64,000 bases of DNA from Cytobacillus gottheilii (lineage in GTDB: Bacteria > Bacillota > Bacilli > Bacillales > Cytobacillaceae): positions 3,432,061-3,496,060 of the forward strand of contig NZ_LT800494.1 of the NCBI RefSeq assembly GCF_900166665.1, in the 5' to 3' direction. Made by a program: the position numbers and the translations under genes. Below, in pieces: positions 34,007 through 42,507 of the stretch. Position 1 is the first letter of the stretch; each line of letters opens with the position of its first letter. Below the pieces are notes generated by a model. That model did not search any database. It was not told where the DNA came from and saw nothing but the letters and a program-made list of their open reading frames with translations.

Positions 34007-34180
34007 CCCTTCAGTAAATTAGATTTCTATGTTATTTCACGGCTGCATGACTATTCTTACGGGTAAACGGTCAGGCAGGTTTCATTGCAGATAAAGAAAA
34101 TCTACCTAACGGAAAATAACACTTATACTACATTTCGGCGAGCGTTCCACTCCGATATTCATTTATACATTTGATCGTAT

Positions 34181-34221
34181 AAAAAAAGCTTATAACTATT
34201 GAAGGTTCAATAATTATAAGT
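34181..34221 (-). terminator. Terminator of the bce operon
   Basis: CTTATAACTATTGAA and TTCAATAATTATAAG form a 15-bp stem with one mismatch and a GG loop, followed by T7 on the minus strand. Confidence 0.85.
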
Positions 34222-34231
34222 TCCTTATTTT

Positions 34232-36127
34232 TTATAAGATGGTTCTTCTCACCTGTCTCACATAAATAAAACGAACAATTAAGAAATAAATCACTTGAAT
34301 GACTGTAAAGCTCCCCAATACGAGGGCTGATTCAGTCGTCAGATTATAATTGAAAAGATGTGATAATGCTGTGAGTGCCACAGCTCCGTGAACGAGTGCA
34401 ACCACGATCGGCGAGAAAAAGAGCAGTGCCACTTGGCGGTTGACTACCTTTTTCAGTTCCTTTTGAGTCAAACCAATTTTAGCGATAGCTTTGAATTTTC
34501 TTTTCTCCTCATCCAGGTCCGTAAACAAGCGAAAATACAGGAAACTCCCAGCAGAAACAAAGAACACGATTCCAATAAACAGGCCGATAAAAAGAATTGG
34601 TCCAAACGTTTTATTGATTTCATAAATAGAATAATCAATAGGATAGGCTTTATGCTCTAAGTGTTCGTTCAGTTTCCTTCCCGCTTCGATGATCTGTTCT
34701 TCCTGTGCATCTTTAGCTGCCCATACAGCACTTACATCACTTCTAACCGGCTCTCCCAGTTGCCCATAGATACTGTCATTAATAACATAATACGGATTGT
34801 ATATATCTAACACAGCAGATTGAATAATAGAGCTTGGGATAATTTCTCGACCGTCTTGAATTCGAATCTTTTCTTTCATCATCATTTCGTCAGTTTTTGT
34901 GTCTACCGTTAAGATGGCCTCACTCTGACCAACAACAATTGCTTCTGTTTCTGCAGGATGAAGCTCTTCTTTTCCGGTTAATGCGGCAAAGCGATTGTAA
35001 TCAGAGGCTTTCACAATGTGTACTGAGCTAATCTGTTCAGAGATATGAAAAATTTCCTCATCCATTGTTTCACTAACAGCCTCAATATTCTCTTCTTCCA
35101 AGATCGCATTTATTTTTTGAATATCCTGCTGAATGACGTCTTTCGTATCATCGCCCCATGGACTATACGTAACATCGTATAGTGTATGATTCTTTACATC
35201 TTTAGTAAGAATTGACTGAAAGCCATATAATGAACCGATTGCACTAAAGGCTACCGTTGAGATAATGGCTACTAAGAAGAATGTTCTTGCATTATCCTTC
35301 ATGCGAAAGGACAGATCTGAAAACAGAAGCATATTTGTTTTCTTCCAAAAGATTGATTTATTCTTTTTCAATAGACGTATGATAAAAACACTTAACTGTG
35401 TAAACAAGAGATACGTTCCTATTACGACCACCAAAATTACGGGTATCATTGCATATACAACGAATATCCCTTTAACATGTACAGCTGTCACATATCCAGC
35501 AATTAAAAGAATGGCAGCTATAATGGAAAGGAAAACAGAAGCTTTCGGCTCCCCCTTAGATTTCTTATCTCCTTTGATTAAATCAACTAGTTTATTCGTA
35601 CGAAGAATAAAGGAAACAAAAATCGATATAAGAAAAAAGAGTACCAGAAAGCTGCCAAATGTTACAGCAATCGCCATAGCAGGAAAGTAGAAATGAAGGG
35701 ATTCTTCAATAATTAATACATTTTCTGCAATAAGCAAAATGAACTTCGCAAAGATTAATCCTCCCAGTATTCCGCCGACTGTTGCACAAAAACCAATCAG
35801 GATATTTTCCAAAAAGACCATCAGGCGAATTTGCCGATCAGAAGCCCCCATCATGATTAACAAACCAAACTCCTTCTTTCTCGACTGCAAAAAAGAACTC
35901 ATCGAATACAAGACGAAAAAGAAAGAAAATACATAGATAATTCCGCCCGCAACCGCCATTCCGAAAATGATATTTCTATTAATATCTCCTGCGGAAAAGG
36001 CAGGGTGAAAAGCAAAAATAGCAAAGGTGAAAAACACCATAACCGTAAACATGCTGCTTAAGAAGTACGCAATATACAATCTCTTATTGCGAAGCACATT
36101 ATTAAATGCGAACTGACGAAAAGTCAT
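34232..36127 (-). CDS. BceB-type peptide-antibiotic ABC permease
   Basis: The 631-residue protein has the ten-helix BceB layout: one N-terminal helix, three more by residue 175, helices near 200-250, a large extracellular domain (about 320-520, the antibiotic/lipid II site) and C-terminal helices with an FtsX domain (RKFKAIAKIGLTQKELKKVVNRQ). It overlaps the ATPase gene and so is translationally coupled. With BceA it frees cell-wall intermediates from antimicrobial peptides and signals to the kinase. The peptide target cannot be read from the sequence. Confidence 0.9.
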   Translation of the reverse strand: MTFRQFAFNNVLRNKRLYIAYFLSSMFTVMVFFTFAIFAFHPAFSAGDINRNIIFGMAVAGGIIYVFSFFFVLYSMSSFLQSRKKEFGLLIMMGASDRQIRLMVFLENILIGFCATVGGILGGLIFAKFILLIAENVLIIEESLHFYFPAMAIAVTFGSFLVLFFLISIFVSFILRTNKLVDLIKGDKKSKGEPKASVFLSIIAAILLIAGYVTAVHVKGIFVVYAMIPVILVVVIGTYLLFTQLSVFIIRLLKKNKSIFWKKTNMLLFSDLSFRMKDNARTFFLVAIISTVAFSAIGSLYGFQSILTKDVKNHTLYDVTYSPWGDDTKDVIQQDIQKINAILEEENIEAVSETMDEEIFHISEQISSVHIVKASDYNRFAALTGKEELHPAETEAIVVGQSEAILTVDTKTDEMMMKEKIRIQDGREIIPSSIIQSAVLDIYNPYYVINDSIYGQLGEPVRSDVSAVWAAKDAQEEQIIEAGRKLNEHLEHKAYPIDYSIYEINKTFGPILFIGLFIGIVFFVSAGSFLYFRLFTDLDEEKRKFKAIAKIGLTQKELKKVVNRQVALLFFSPIVVALVHGAVALTALSHLFNYNLTTESALVLGSFTVIQVIYFLIVRFIYVRQVRRTIL

Positions 36128-36866
36128 GATCATTGCCTCCCATCAGCGAAAGCATATCAATGATCTTTTGGAAAAAGGCTTGCCTGCTCTCCCCGCGGTG
36201 GATCTCTGAATGAAGTTTTCCGTCACGAATAAAAATAACCCGGTCAGAATAACTCGCAGCTTGCGGATCATGAGTTACCATTAACAAGCTTGTTTCTTGC
36301 TTTTTGTTAATGTTCCCCAGCATATTCATAACGTCCTTGGCAGCCTTTGAATCCAGGTTCCCTGTTGGCTCATCAGCCAGCAGCAGCTTAGGCTGATGAA
36401 TCATTGCCCGGGCAATAGCTACACGCTGTGCCTGCCCGCCTGATATTTCATATGTCCGTTTATTCATAATCGGTGTGATCCCGAGACTTTTAGCCATTTC
36501 CTCTGCTTTTTCCTTCATTTCTTTTACAGAAGCACCGTCTAATGTGAGCGGCAGCACAATATTTTCTTCCACTGTTAAGGTATGCAAAAGGTTAAAATCC
36601 TGAAAAACAAAGCCTAATTCATTTCTGCGGAACTTTGCCAGCGCATTTTTCTTTAATCGATGCGGGTTTTTCCCCTCGATTTCTATATTGCCTGTTGTAG
36701 GTGAATCATTCGTTGAAATAATATTCAGCAGGGTCGTTTTTCCACTTCCAGACGGTCCCATAATCGCCACAAACTCGCCTTTGTCTATCTCTAAATTGAT
36801 ATCCGTTAAAGCACGGTACGCTACTTTTCCTTCGTAAACCTTGCCCAAATTTGTAAGTTTAAGCAT
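36102..36866 (-). CDS. BceA-type ABC transporter ATPase
   Basis: The 254-residue ATPase has Walker A GPSGSGKTTLLN, signature SGGQAQRVAIARA and Walker B LLLADEPTGNLDS, typical of the BceA/MacB/LolD group. The ATG at 36866 lies six bases after GAGGAGA. The end overlaps bceB. A TNACA-N4-TGTAA operator for a BceR-type regulator lies about 90 bases upstream, so induction by the adjacent two-component system is expected. Confidence 0.92.
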   Translation of the reverse strand: MLKLTNLGKVYEGKVAYRALTDINLEIDKGEFVAIMGPSGSGKTTLLNIISTNDSPTTGNIEIEGKNPHRLKKNALAKFRRNELGFVFQDFNLLHTLTVEENIVLPLTLDGASVKEMKEKAEEMAKSLGITPIMNKRTYEISGGQAQRVAIARAMIHQPKLLLADEPTGNLDSKAAKDVMNMLGNINKKQETSLLMVTHDPQAASYSDRVIFIRDGKLHSEIHRGESRQAFFQKIIDMLSLMGGNDHDFSSVRI

Positions 36867-36899
36867 AACCAATCTCCTCTCATTTTCTTTCTAGTTGAA

Positions 36900-36926
36900 G
36901 TATAGCCTGTATCTAGTCAGCTATAC
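36900..36926. promoter_or_regulatory. Inverted repeat in the bceA promoter region
   Basis: GTATAGC and GCTATAC are separated by 13 bases. The inner part holds a -10-like TATACT read on the minus strand, so the repeat may overlap the bceA promoter. Confidence 0.4.
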
Positions 36927-36949
36927 GATCGATTATGCTTTCACGAATC

Positions 36950-36963
36950 TTACATTGATGTAA
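36950..36963 (-). promoter_or_regulatory. BceR-type operator of bceAB
   Basis: TTACATTGATGTAA reads TTACA-N4-TGTAA on both strands, the consensus described for BceR-like regulators, extended to a 7-2-7 palindrome by flanking C and G. It overlaps the bceS stop codon and lies about 85 bases upstream of bceA. Confidence 0.75.
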
Positions 36964-37951
36964 GGTTTTGTGTTGGTGAAAAAATAATGCGAGTGACCGT
37001 CCCTTCTCCTTGAACAGATTCCAGCACAATCTCATGCTGAAGTTTTTCAGCTACTTCTTTTACTAGATACAAACCCATCCCCGTTGATTCACGATATTTT
37101 CTGCCATTTTCCCCGGTGAAAAATTTACTGAAAACCCGTTTCTGATCTGCAATAGGAATTCCAATTCCAAAATCCCTTACCTCCAGAACACATTCTCCTA
37201 ACTCTTCGTAGATCGAGATCTCAATGTTTCCTGCTTGTCCAGAAGAGTACTTAACGGCATTATGTATAAGTTGTGTTAGTAAGAAGAACAGCCACTTTTC
37301 ATCTGTTGCGACGGTGATGTCTGGTCTTTCTTCTTTTACTTGCGGATATACCGCATTACGAATATAAAAACGTTTGTTATCTTGATTAACCTCATGAACC
37401 AGTTTAGACAGCACAACTGGCTTTATATGAAAATCCTCTGCAATTGTACGGAGCCTTGCCATATAAAGCACCGTATTTAATCCATTCCGCATTCTGTCCG
37501 TTTCTTCGCGAATACTTGAAGATTCAGGTTCATCTAAGCTTTGGGCTGTTAACTCAATGACCGAAAGCGGTGTCTTCATCTGATGAACCCAGCGATCCAT
37601 AAATAATAAATGCTCATCCTGCTGATCTTCAGCTTTTCTCAGCTTCTCTTGATATAACTGATATTGTGATAGAAGCAACTGATCAAGCGCTTCTGAAATA
37701 GGTGAACGATCGGTTGTTTCCAGCGAAGCATCCAATGTTTCCATTGAATTCTGCAGCCGCTGATAAAACTTCCTTCTGCTACCATATTGATAAATTAAAT
37801 ATCCTGATAAAAATACAATGGATAGAAAAATAGAATAAATGCCTACACCAATCCCACGGTAACCATCCAGCCAGAAGAGAACAGGAACGACCATACATTG
37901 AATAAGTTGAATTACAATTAAGAGCAGGTGCTCGCGCAGAAATAACTTCAT
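36950..37951 (-). CDS. BceS-type intramembrane-sensing histidine kinase
   Basis: The 333-residue kinase has two N-terminal helices (about 8-24 and 33-53) joined by only a few residues, so it lacks an input domain, as in BceS. The H-box is WVHQMKTPLSVIEL, N-box LIHNAVKYS, and G-boxes RDFGIGIP and GMGLYLVKEV. It senses transport activity through BceAB. It overlaps the regulator by four bases (ATGA). Confidence 0.92.
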   Translation of the reverse strand: MKLFLREHLLLIVIQLIQCMVVPVLFWLDGYRGIGVGIYSIFLSIVFLSGYLIYQYGSRRKFYQRLQNSMETLDASLETTDRSPISEALDQLLLSQYQLYQEKLRKAEDQQDEHLLFMDRWVHQMKTPLSVIELTAQSLDEPESSSIREETDRMRNGLNTVLYMARLRTIAEDFHIKPVVLSKLVHEVNQDNKRFYIRNAVYPQVKEERPDITVATDEKWLFFLLTQLIHNAVKYSSGQAGNIEISIYEELGECVLEVRDFGIGIPIADQKRVFSKFFTGENGRKYRESTGMGLYLVKEVAEKLQHEIVLESVQGEGTVTRIIFSPTQNLTSM

Positions 37952-38652
37952 GATTGCCCCTCATCCCACGTAATGCGCAGCCGGTATCCTGCCCCTCTAA
38001 CCGTTTCAACTGCATCTGTAATCCCAATTTCCTCAAACTTTTTCCGAACCCTGGTGATATTGACATTGAGCGTATTTTCATCCACATAAACTTGATCATC
38101 CCATAGCTTTTCCAGCAAATCCTGCCGTCCAGCCACGCGCGGATAGCGTTCAAGCAGATGTTCAATAATATCGTTTTCCTTTTTGGTTAATGTCGTTTTC
38201 TTGCCTTTGAATTGAAGTTCCAATCGCTCGGGGTACAAATTAAGACCCGCCTCTGATAAAACTCTTTCTTCATATTTAGCCGCATACTCTCCATAGGCCC
38301 GGCGCATTTGGCTGCGGATCTTCGCCATGACAATATCCGGATGAAATGGCTTTGTAATAAAATCATCTCCGCCATTTTCAATTGCCATCACTTGATCCAT
38401 CTCGCCTGTCCGTGCAGAAATAAAGATCACAGGGCAAATCGATTCCTTTCGAATCTGCCTGCACCAATAATAGCCGTCATAACTTGGCAGATTAATATCC
38501 AGCAGTAAAAGATTGGGCTTTACTTCCCGGAAAATGTCTATAATCTTTTCAAAATCTGCGGCGATATTTACTTGATAGCCGTACTTTTCTATATATGAAC
38601 TTAAATATTCAGCAATTTTTTGATCATCTTCAACAATCATGATTTTTTCCAT
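37948..38652 (-). CDS. BceR-type response regulator (OmpR family)
   Basis: The 234-residue regulator has a receiver with acidic VEDD, phospho-acceptor in LLLDINLPSYDG and K in FITKPF, and an OmpR-type winged helix with LWDDQVYVDENTLNVNITRV. The ATG at 38652 is used because AAAGGAG lies upstream; an ATG seven codons earlier overlaps that site. It likely binds the palindrome at 36950 and activates bceAB. Confidence 0.92.
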   Translation of the reverse strand: MEKIMIVEDDQKIAEYLSSYIEKYGYQVNIAADFEKIIDIFREVKPNLLLLDINLPSYDGYYWCRQIRKESICPVIFISARTGEMDQVMAIENGGDDFITKPFHPDIVMAKIRSQMRRAYGEYAAKYEERVLSEAGLNLYPERLELQFKGKKTTLTKKENDIIEHLLERYPRVAGRQDLLEKLWDDQVYVDENTLNVNITRVRKKFEEIGITDAVETVRGAGYRLRITWDEGQS

Positions 38653-38800
38653 ATTATGGTATCTCCTTTCCACAAGATAAATTTACCATATTAGTTTTGC
38701 CTGAAGCTATCTATTATGGCATTCCAAGAATACCTTACAAAGGCATTTTTTATTACATATATATAAATAAACGCCAGGTTAACGAATTCCAGCGTTTAAA

Positions 38801-39001
38801 GAGGAAGGGACAAATCGAAATTAATATTTCTAAAACACGAATATTCAATATCTTAGTTTCGGTATTTAATCAAGACCGTTCCATTTCACTCATGTAAATA
38901 AAATATATTTTATAATTATAAATAAAAAACCGAATGATTAGAAAGATGCCTTCCTTACCATTCGGTTCAATAGGTGTGTTAGTTACTTATGTCCCAGCCT
39001 C
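38801..39001. repeat. Core-deleted copy of the composite MITE-like element
   Basis: It starts GAGGAAGGGACAAATCGAAA and ends TATGTCCCAGCCTC, with CCGTTCCATTTCACTCATGT in the middle and the CCGAATGATTAGAAAGAT...CATTCGG hairpin near its right end. The left outer part and right part match 62384-62704, but the GC-rich core of about 115 bp is missing. Its right terminal repeat supplies two bases of the stop codon of the DUF3885 gene. Confidence 0.85.
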
Positions 39002-39644
39002 ATTCTGCAAAAACTTGATCAATTTTCTCCCGGTCATAATCTAATATCCATTCATTATAGCTTTCATATATGCCCCGAATGGTTTCTGGACTTGCTGCAA
39101 GCAAATCACAGCCGCGATCATCATAAACGTGAAAGATTGTTTTTTCCGTAATGTTAATAAAATAGACGTAATGAAATATCTTTGGTTTCAATGCCATATC
39201 CTGATTACAGATCGCCTTTAACAAAGGAATGTAAGCTATATCCTCAGCTTTACATTTTAAAGTAAATCGATAGGTCTTATACTCCCTTTCTTCATCATCT
39301 TCCGGGAAAACAAAAGGAATAGCATTCTCCTTTAACTTATACAGTACAGATTTCTTTTTTATATACTTAGAAAAAGTATTTAACTTCCGCTTAAACACTT
39401 CGCCTTCAGCATAATCATGTACATCCACTACCATAAATAAATCATCTGCAGGAGCATGTACTGTCTTAAACAAGGCGATTGCTCTGTCGTACACGCTTCT
39501 TATATAGGGACAATTTTCATAAATGTTGTCAAATTCATAATCTGCCCCTAATTCAAATCGGATGCCAACATCCCAATGGTAAAAAAGCGGCGGTCTCAGT
39601 CCTAAGCCAGAAAAATTTGATTCCATGAATTGGTCAACTTGCAT
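39000..39644 (-). CDS. DUF3885 protein
   Basis: The 214-residue protein is acidic/aromatic with no membrane segment. The FYHWDVGIRFELG start, IFHVYDDRGCDLLAA and NEWILDYDRE end are the DUF3885 pattern; function unknown. Its stop codon lies in the terminal repeat of the MITE-like element, so the C-terminus may have been altered by the insertion. The hydrolase gene precedes it by 27 bases on the same strand. Confidence 0.75.
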   Translation of the reverse strand: MQVDQFMESNFSGLGLRPPLFYHWDVGIRFELGADYEFDNIYENCPYIRSVYDRAIALFKTVHAPADDLFMVVDVHDYAEGEVFKRKLNTFSKYIKKKSVLYKLKENAIPFVFPEDDEEREYKTYRFTLKCKAEDIAYIPLLKAICNQDMALKPKIFHYVYFINITEKTIFHVYDDRGCDLLAASPETIRGIYESYNEWILDYDREKIDQVFAE

Positions 39645-39671
39645 CTAGCATCCTCATTTCTTTTATGCTTC

Positions 39672-40439
39672 TTATTTAATTTCATCTATAATCGTATTGT
39701 TTTCCATCCAGTCTTCTAAAAATCTATTAAAAAGATTAGGAACAGACAAAGGAGCTGAATGGCCAACCTTAGGAAAAATAATTCCCGTAACATTCGGATT
39801 GCTGTGTGTCATCTCTTTCATTGAATCCTTCATTATTTTTTTCTCTTTTTCACCAACCGTAGCTAATATTTTGTGTGGATATGTATGGAACGATGAAGGG
39901 ATCGTAAATGAGGCATTATCATTCATGACTCGCAAAAAAGCATGTTTATTAATCTGAAGTATTTCCTGGTAATACTCATTAAAATACTGATCACTTATAT
40001 CAAGCGCTTTAGCTTGTGCTTTAGCAAATGTTCGATTCTTCACCAGCGGCAAAGCCATGATCATGGTTTGGTTCAGCATATTGGCAAAAGGAATTCGCTT
40101 GACCAAAGCACTATTAATCATTGCATATTGAATTAGATCTTCCTTTTTTCCCAGCATAGATATCAACACTTGTGATCCTAGAGAAAACCCCACCGCTGCC
40201 ACCGTTCTTCCTTTTCTTTTTTCTTCAATCAATTCAATCAGATTGTCTGCTGCAGTATCAATCGAGAATTTCACCCCATCTCCTCTGCTTTTTCCATGCT
40301 CGGGCAGATCTGGAACCAAACAGTGATAACGCTGGGAAAAATAAGCTACCTGCTGATCCCACATCCAGCCGCTGACTCCGCCCCCGTGAATAAAAACAAT
40401 CATTTTTGAATGTTCTGCGCCGTATTCCTTATAGTACAA
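39672..40439 (-). CDS. Alpha/beta hydrolase
   Basis: The 255-residue protein has the oxyanion segment FIHGGGVSGWMWD, nucleophile serine in VGFSLGSQ (residue about 97), a late aspartate region and catalytic histidine in KVGHSAPLS. There is no signal peptide. The substrate is unknown; relatives include esterases and haloperoxidase-like enzymes. It precedes the DUF3885 gene in the same direction. Confidence 0.85.
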   Translation of the reverse strand: MYYKEYGAEHSKMIVFIHGGGVSGWMWDQQVAYFSQRYHCLVPDLPEHGKSRGDGVKFSIDTAADNLIELIEEKRKGRTVAAVGFSLGSQVLISMLGKKEDLIQYAMINSALVKRIPFANMLNQTMIMALPLVKNRTFAKAQAKALDISDQYFNEYYQEILQINKHAFLRVMNDNASFTIPSSFHTYPHKILATVGEKEKKIMKDSMKEMTHSNPNVTGIIFPKVGHSAPLSVPNLFNRFLEDWMENNTIIDEIK

Positions 40440-40496
40440 TTTGTTCTCCCCCCGGGATAGATTGGTTTCCCCTACTATTTCACCAGGGTTTCCAAC

Positions 40497-41024
40497 TTAA
40501 TATGTATACCAAAAAGTCTTATCTGCAATATCTTGGAATTGGTCTGCTTTACGAAAATGCATCAGGATATCCTTTTGATTGGTGCCAGTATATTCATCAT
40601 CATCAACATTATAATATTGAAAAACTTCAACCTGGTAATCCCCATTAGGTATTTCAATCCTATATTGAGAGCAATTTCGGTCTGGCACTTTATGATTTTC
40701 AAATTGTGCTGCCATCGTAATGCAATCATAATCAACTAAGAACAGCTGCTCGTATGTCACTGTGATAAAACCCGAAGCTTTACGGAAACAAGACTGTTCA
40801 ATATTCTCTTCTTCTGAGTCAATTAATACCTCAACATTCCAGGAGTGCTCAATTCCCTCTGCTGTCATTTGAAAAAAGAGGATATGTCCATTTCTCATTT
40901 CTTTGGCAATATGCTTAAAGAGTAAATCATCAACATGCCAATCTTCACTGACAAACGACTTATATTCTTCCGTATTTGCAACACCTATGAAATTCGTATC
41001 GCCAAATTTCATGACAAAATTCAT
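40497..41024 (-). CDS. Hypothetical cytosolic protein
   Basis: The 175-residue protein is rich in beta-strand-like and aromatic segments (MNFVMKFGDTNFIGVANTEE; GHILFFQMTAEGIEHSWNVE; IEIPNGDYQVEVFQYYNVDD) and acidic overall. It has no recognised family. The ATG has TAGGAGGG upstream, a clear site. It may share a transcript with the hydrolase 57 bases downstream. Confidence 0.7.
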   Translation of the reverse strand: MNFVMKFGDTNFIGVANTEEYKSFVSEDWHVDDLLFKHIAKEMRNGHILFFQMTAEGIEHSWNVEVLIDSEEENIEQSCFRKASGFITVTYEQLFLVDYDCITMAAQFENHKVPDRNCSQYRIEIPNGDYQVEVFQYYNVDDDEYTGTNQKDILMHFRKADQFQDIADKTFWYTY

Positions 41025-41276
41025 AGCTAGCCCTCCTAGATATACATTTTCAGCTTTCCACTTGGAAATTGTTACTAATAATTAAATAATAACAAAATTA
41101 GGTGCTCTTGTAATTTGATACGGAAAATTCTCTATAATCAAAGAGCTGTTTCTAAATTAATGTAATTGTTAGGAAGATTCATATAGAAATACTATATAAT
41201 TTTCATAAATACAGCAGCCTTTTTTAATGTAGCTAACTGCACAAAAAAACGCGCTGAGAAAAAAAGAGGTGTCCAG

Positions 41277-41720
41277 ATGACAAATGAAAACAGTATATCC
41301 ATCCGGGAACTAACCACTCAAAAAGAATGGCAGGAAGCTTATCCAGTCATGAAGCAATTAAGAACTCATTTAACAGAGGAACAATACCTTGAGTTAGTAG
41401 AGGAAGCAGCAGAAAAGGAACAGTATACATTAGCTGCCTTATACGTAAATAACAAAATCGCAGCTCTTGCAGGATTTATGCCAATGATCACTTTATACAA
41501 CGGAAAATCCATCTGGGTTTGTGATTTAGTAACAGATTCTTCACACCGTTCCAAAGGGTATGGTGAAAAACTATTAAACTATGTACATGATTGGGCAAAT
41601 GAAAAAGGATTTAATATCGTCTCCCTCTCTTCTGGTCTGCAAAGAGAGGATGCACATCGGTTTTATGAAAATAAGATGGAATACGATAAGGTTAGCTATG
41701 TATTTTTAAAGAGACTTTGA
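41277..41720 (+). CDS. GNAT-family N-acetyltransferase
   Basis: The 147-residue protein has an acetyl-CoA motif HRSKGYGEKLLNYVHDWA near residues 91-108 and a C-terminal DAHRFYENKMEYDKVSYVF that completes the fold. The ATG follows AAGAGGTGT. It is a single gene converging on glbN through a shared terminator. Confidence 0.88.
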   Translation: MTNENSISIRELTTQKEWQEAYPVMKQLRTHLTEEQYLELVEEAAEKEQYTLAALYVNNKIAALAGFMPMITLYNGKSIWVCDLVTDSSHRSKGYGEKLLNYVHDWANEKGFNIVSLSSGLQREDAHRFYENKMEYDKVSYVFLKRL

Positions 41721-41733
41721 TGTAAATTGCATA

Positions 41734-41772
41734 AAAAAGGCGGCGGAAATGAAATGCATCCGCCACCTTTTC
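41734..41772. terminator. Bidirectional terminator between GNAT and glbN
   Basis: AAAAAGGCGGCGGA and TCCGCCACCTTTT pair with one mismatch; both ends run into A/T tracts. Confidence 0.8.
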
Positions 41773-42135
41773 CTATTTATGAACAATATCCTCTCTTAAT
41801 GCCGCTACTTTCTTCAGCGCCTCATTGATATCTTCTTTCTCGACGCCAAAGTGCGCAAGTGCATCATGAAGATGTCTCACAACCGCTTCAAAATGCGCCG
41901 GCTGTATATCCATATCTTCATGCGCTTTTTCCATGGATCTTCCTGAATATTGATTTGGTCCTCCTAAGGCAAAACTGATAAACTTTGCCTGATGCTGGCG
42001 CTGCTGTTCCATATCAGTATGTTTAAAATAGTGATTGACTGACTCATCTTTAAGTACAAGCTCGTTATAAAAATAATCCACTACCTTTGAAATTGCTTCT
42101 TCTCCGCCAACTTTTTCGTATAGTGTTTTTTCCAT
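41773..42135 (-). CDS. glbN: Group I truncated haemoglobin
   Basis: The 120-residue 2-on-2 globin starts LYEKVGGEEAISKVVDYFYN. It has the conserved tyrosine/phenylalanine B10 region, Gly-Gly pair in ALGGPNQYSGRSM, and the proximal histidine in QPAHFEAVVRHLHDAL. It would bind oxygen or nitric oxide through haem. The stop overlaps the edge of the terminator. Confidence 0.92.
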   Translation of the reverse strand: MEKTLYEKVGGEEAISKVVDYFYNELVLKDESVNHYFKHTDMEQQRQHQAKFISFALGGPNQYSGRSMEKAHEDMDIQPAHFEAVVRHLHDALAHFGVEKEDINEALKKVAALREDIVHK

Positions 42136-42310
42136 GGTAACACTCCTATCAAAATTCTTATACTATCATTTTCCACAATGTTAAAGGTGTTATTCCTTTT
42201 TGGGAGCAATAATATGAAAAGAGTGGAAAAATAGTGAAGAAAAGAGCGAATACCATAAAGAAACGATAGAAACCAGTATGAATTATGGGATCATATTAAT
42301 TGAAATAGCA

Positions 42311-42440
42311 GATATCCGCCGTTAATTAGGAAATATTCGCCGTAAAAAAAATATATCCGCCTTTATTATTGATTTATCCGCCGTTAAAAAATTTTATCCG
42401 CCAAAATTGCCCATTTATCTGCCAAACTCCAATCCGCTCA
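42311..42440. repeat. Phased ATCCGCCG array, copy C (20.6-bp period)
   Basis: ATCCGCC or a close variant starts at 42314, 42335, 42355, 42376, 42396 and 42417; spacings 21, 20, 21, 20, 21. A displaced ATCCGC follows at 42432. The sequence family is that of 690-803 and 21944-22056. It lies between glbN and nox, which share a strand, on the nox 3' side. Confidence 0.88.
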
Positions 42441-42452
42441 CGCCTACACAAC

Positions 42453-42492
42453 AAAAAAGCCAAGCACGGAATATCCATCCGCACTCGGCCTT
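42453..42492 (-). terminator. Terminator of nox
   Basis: AAGCCAAGCACGGA and TCCGCACTCGGCCTT pair with a few mismatches and are followed by T6 on the minus strand. Confidence 0.7.
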
Positions 42493-42507
42493 CAAAACGA
42501 ACTGCTA

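Noticed and set aside
690-42440. CRISPR interpretation of the 20-bp and 52-bp arrays
   Set aside because: Units are degenerate and contiguous with no unique spacers, and no cas genes are present.
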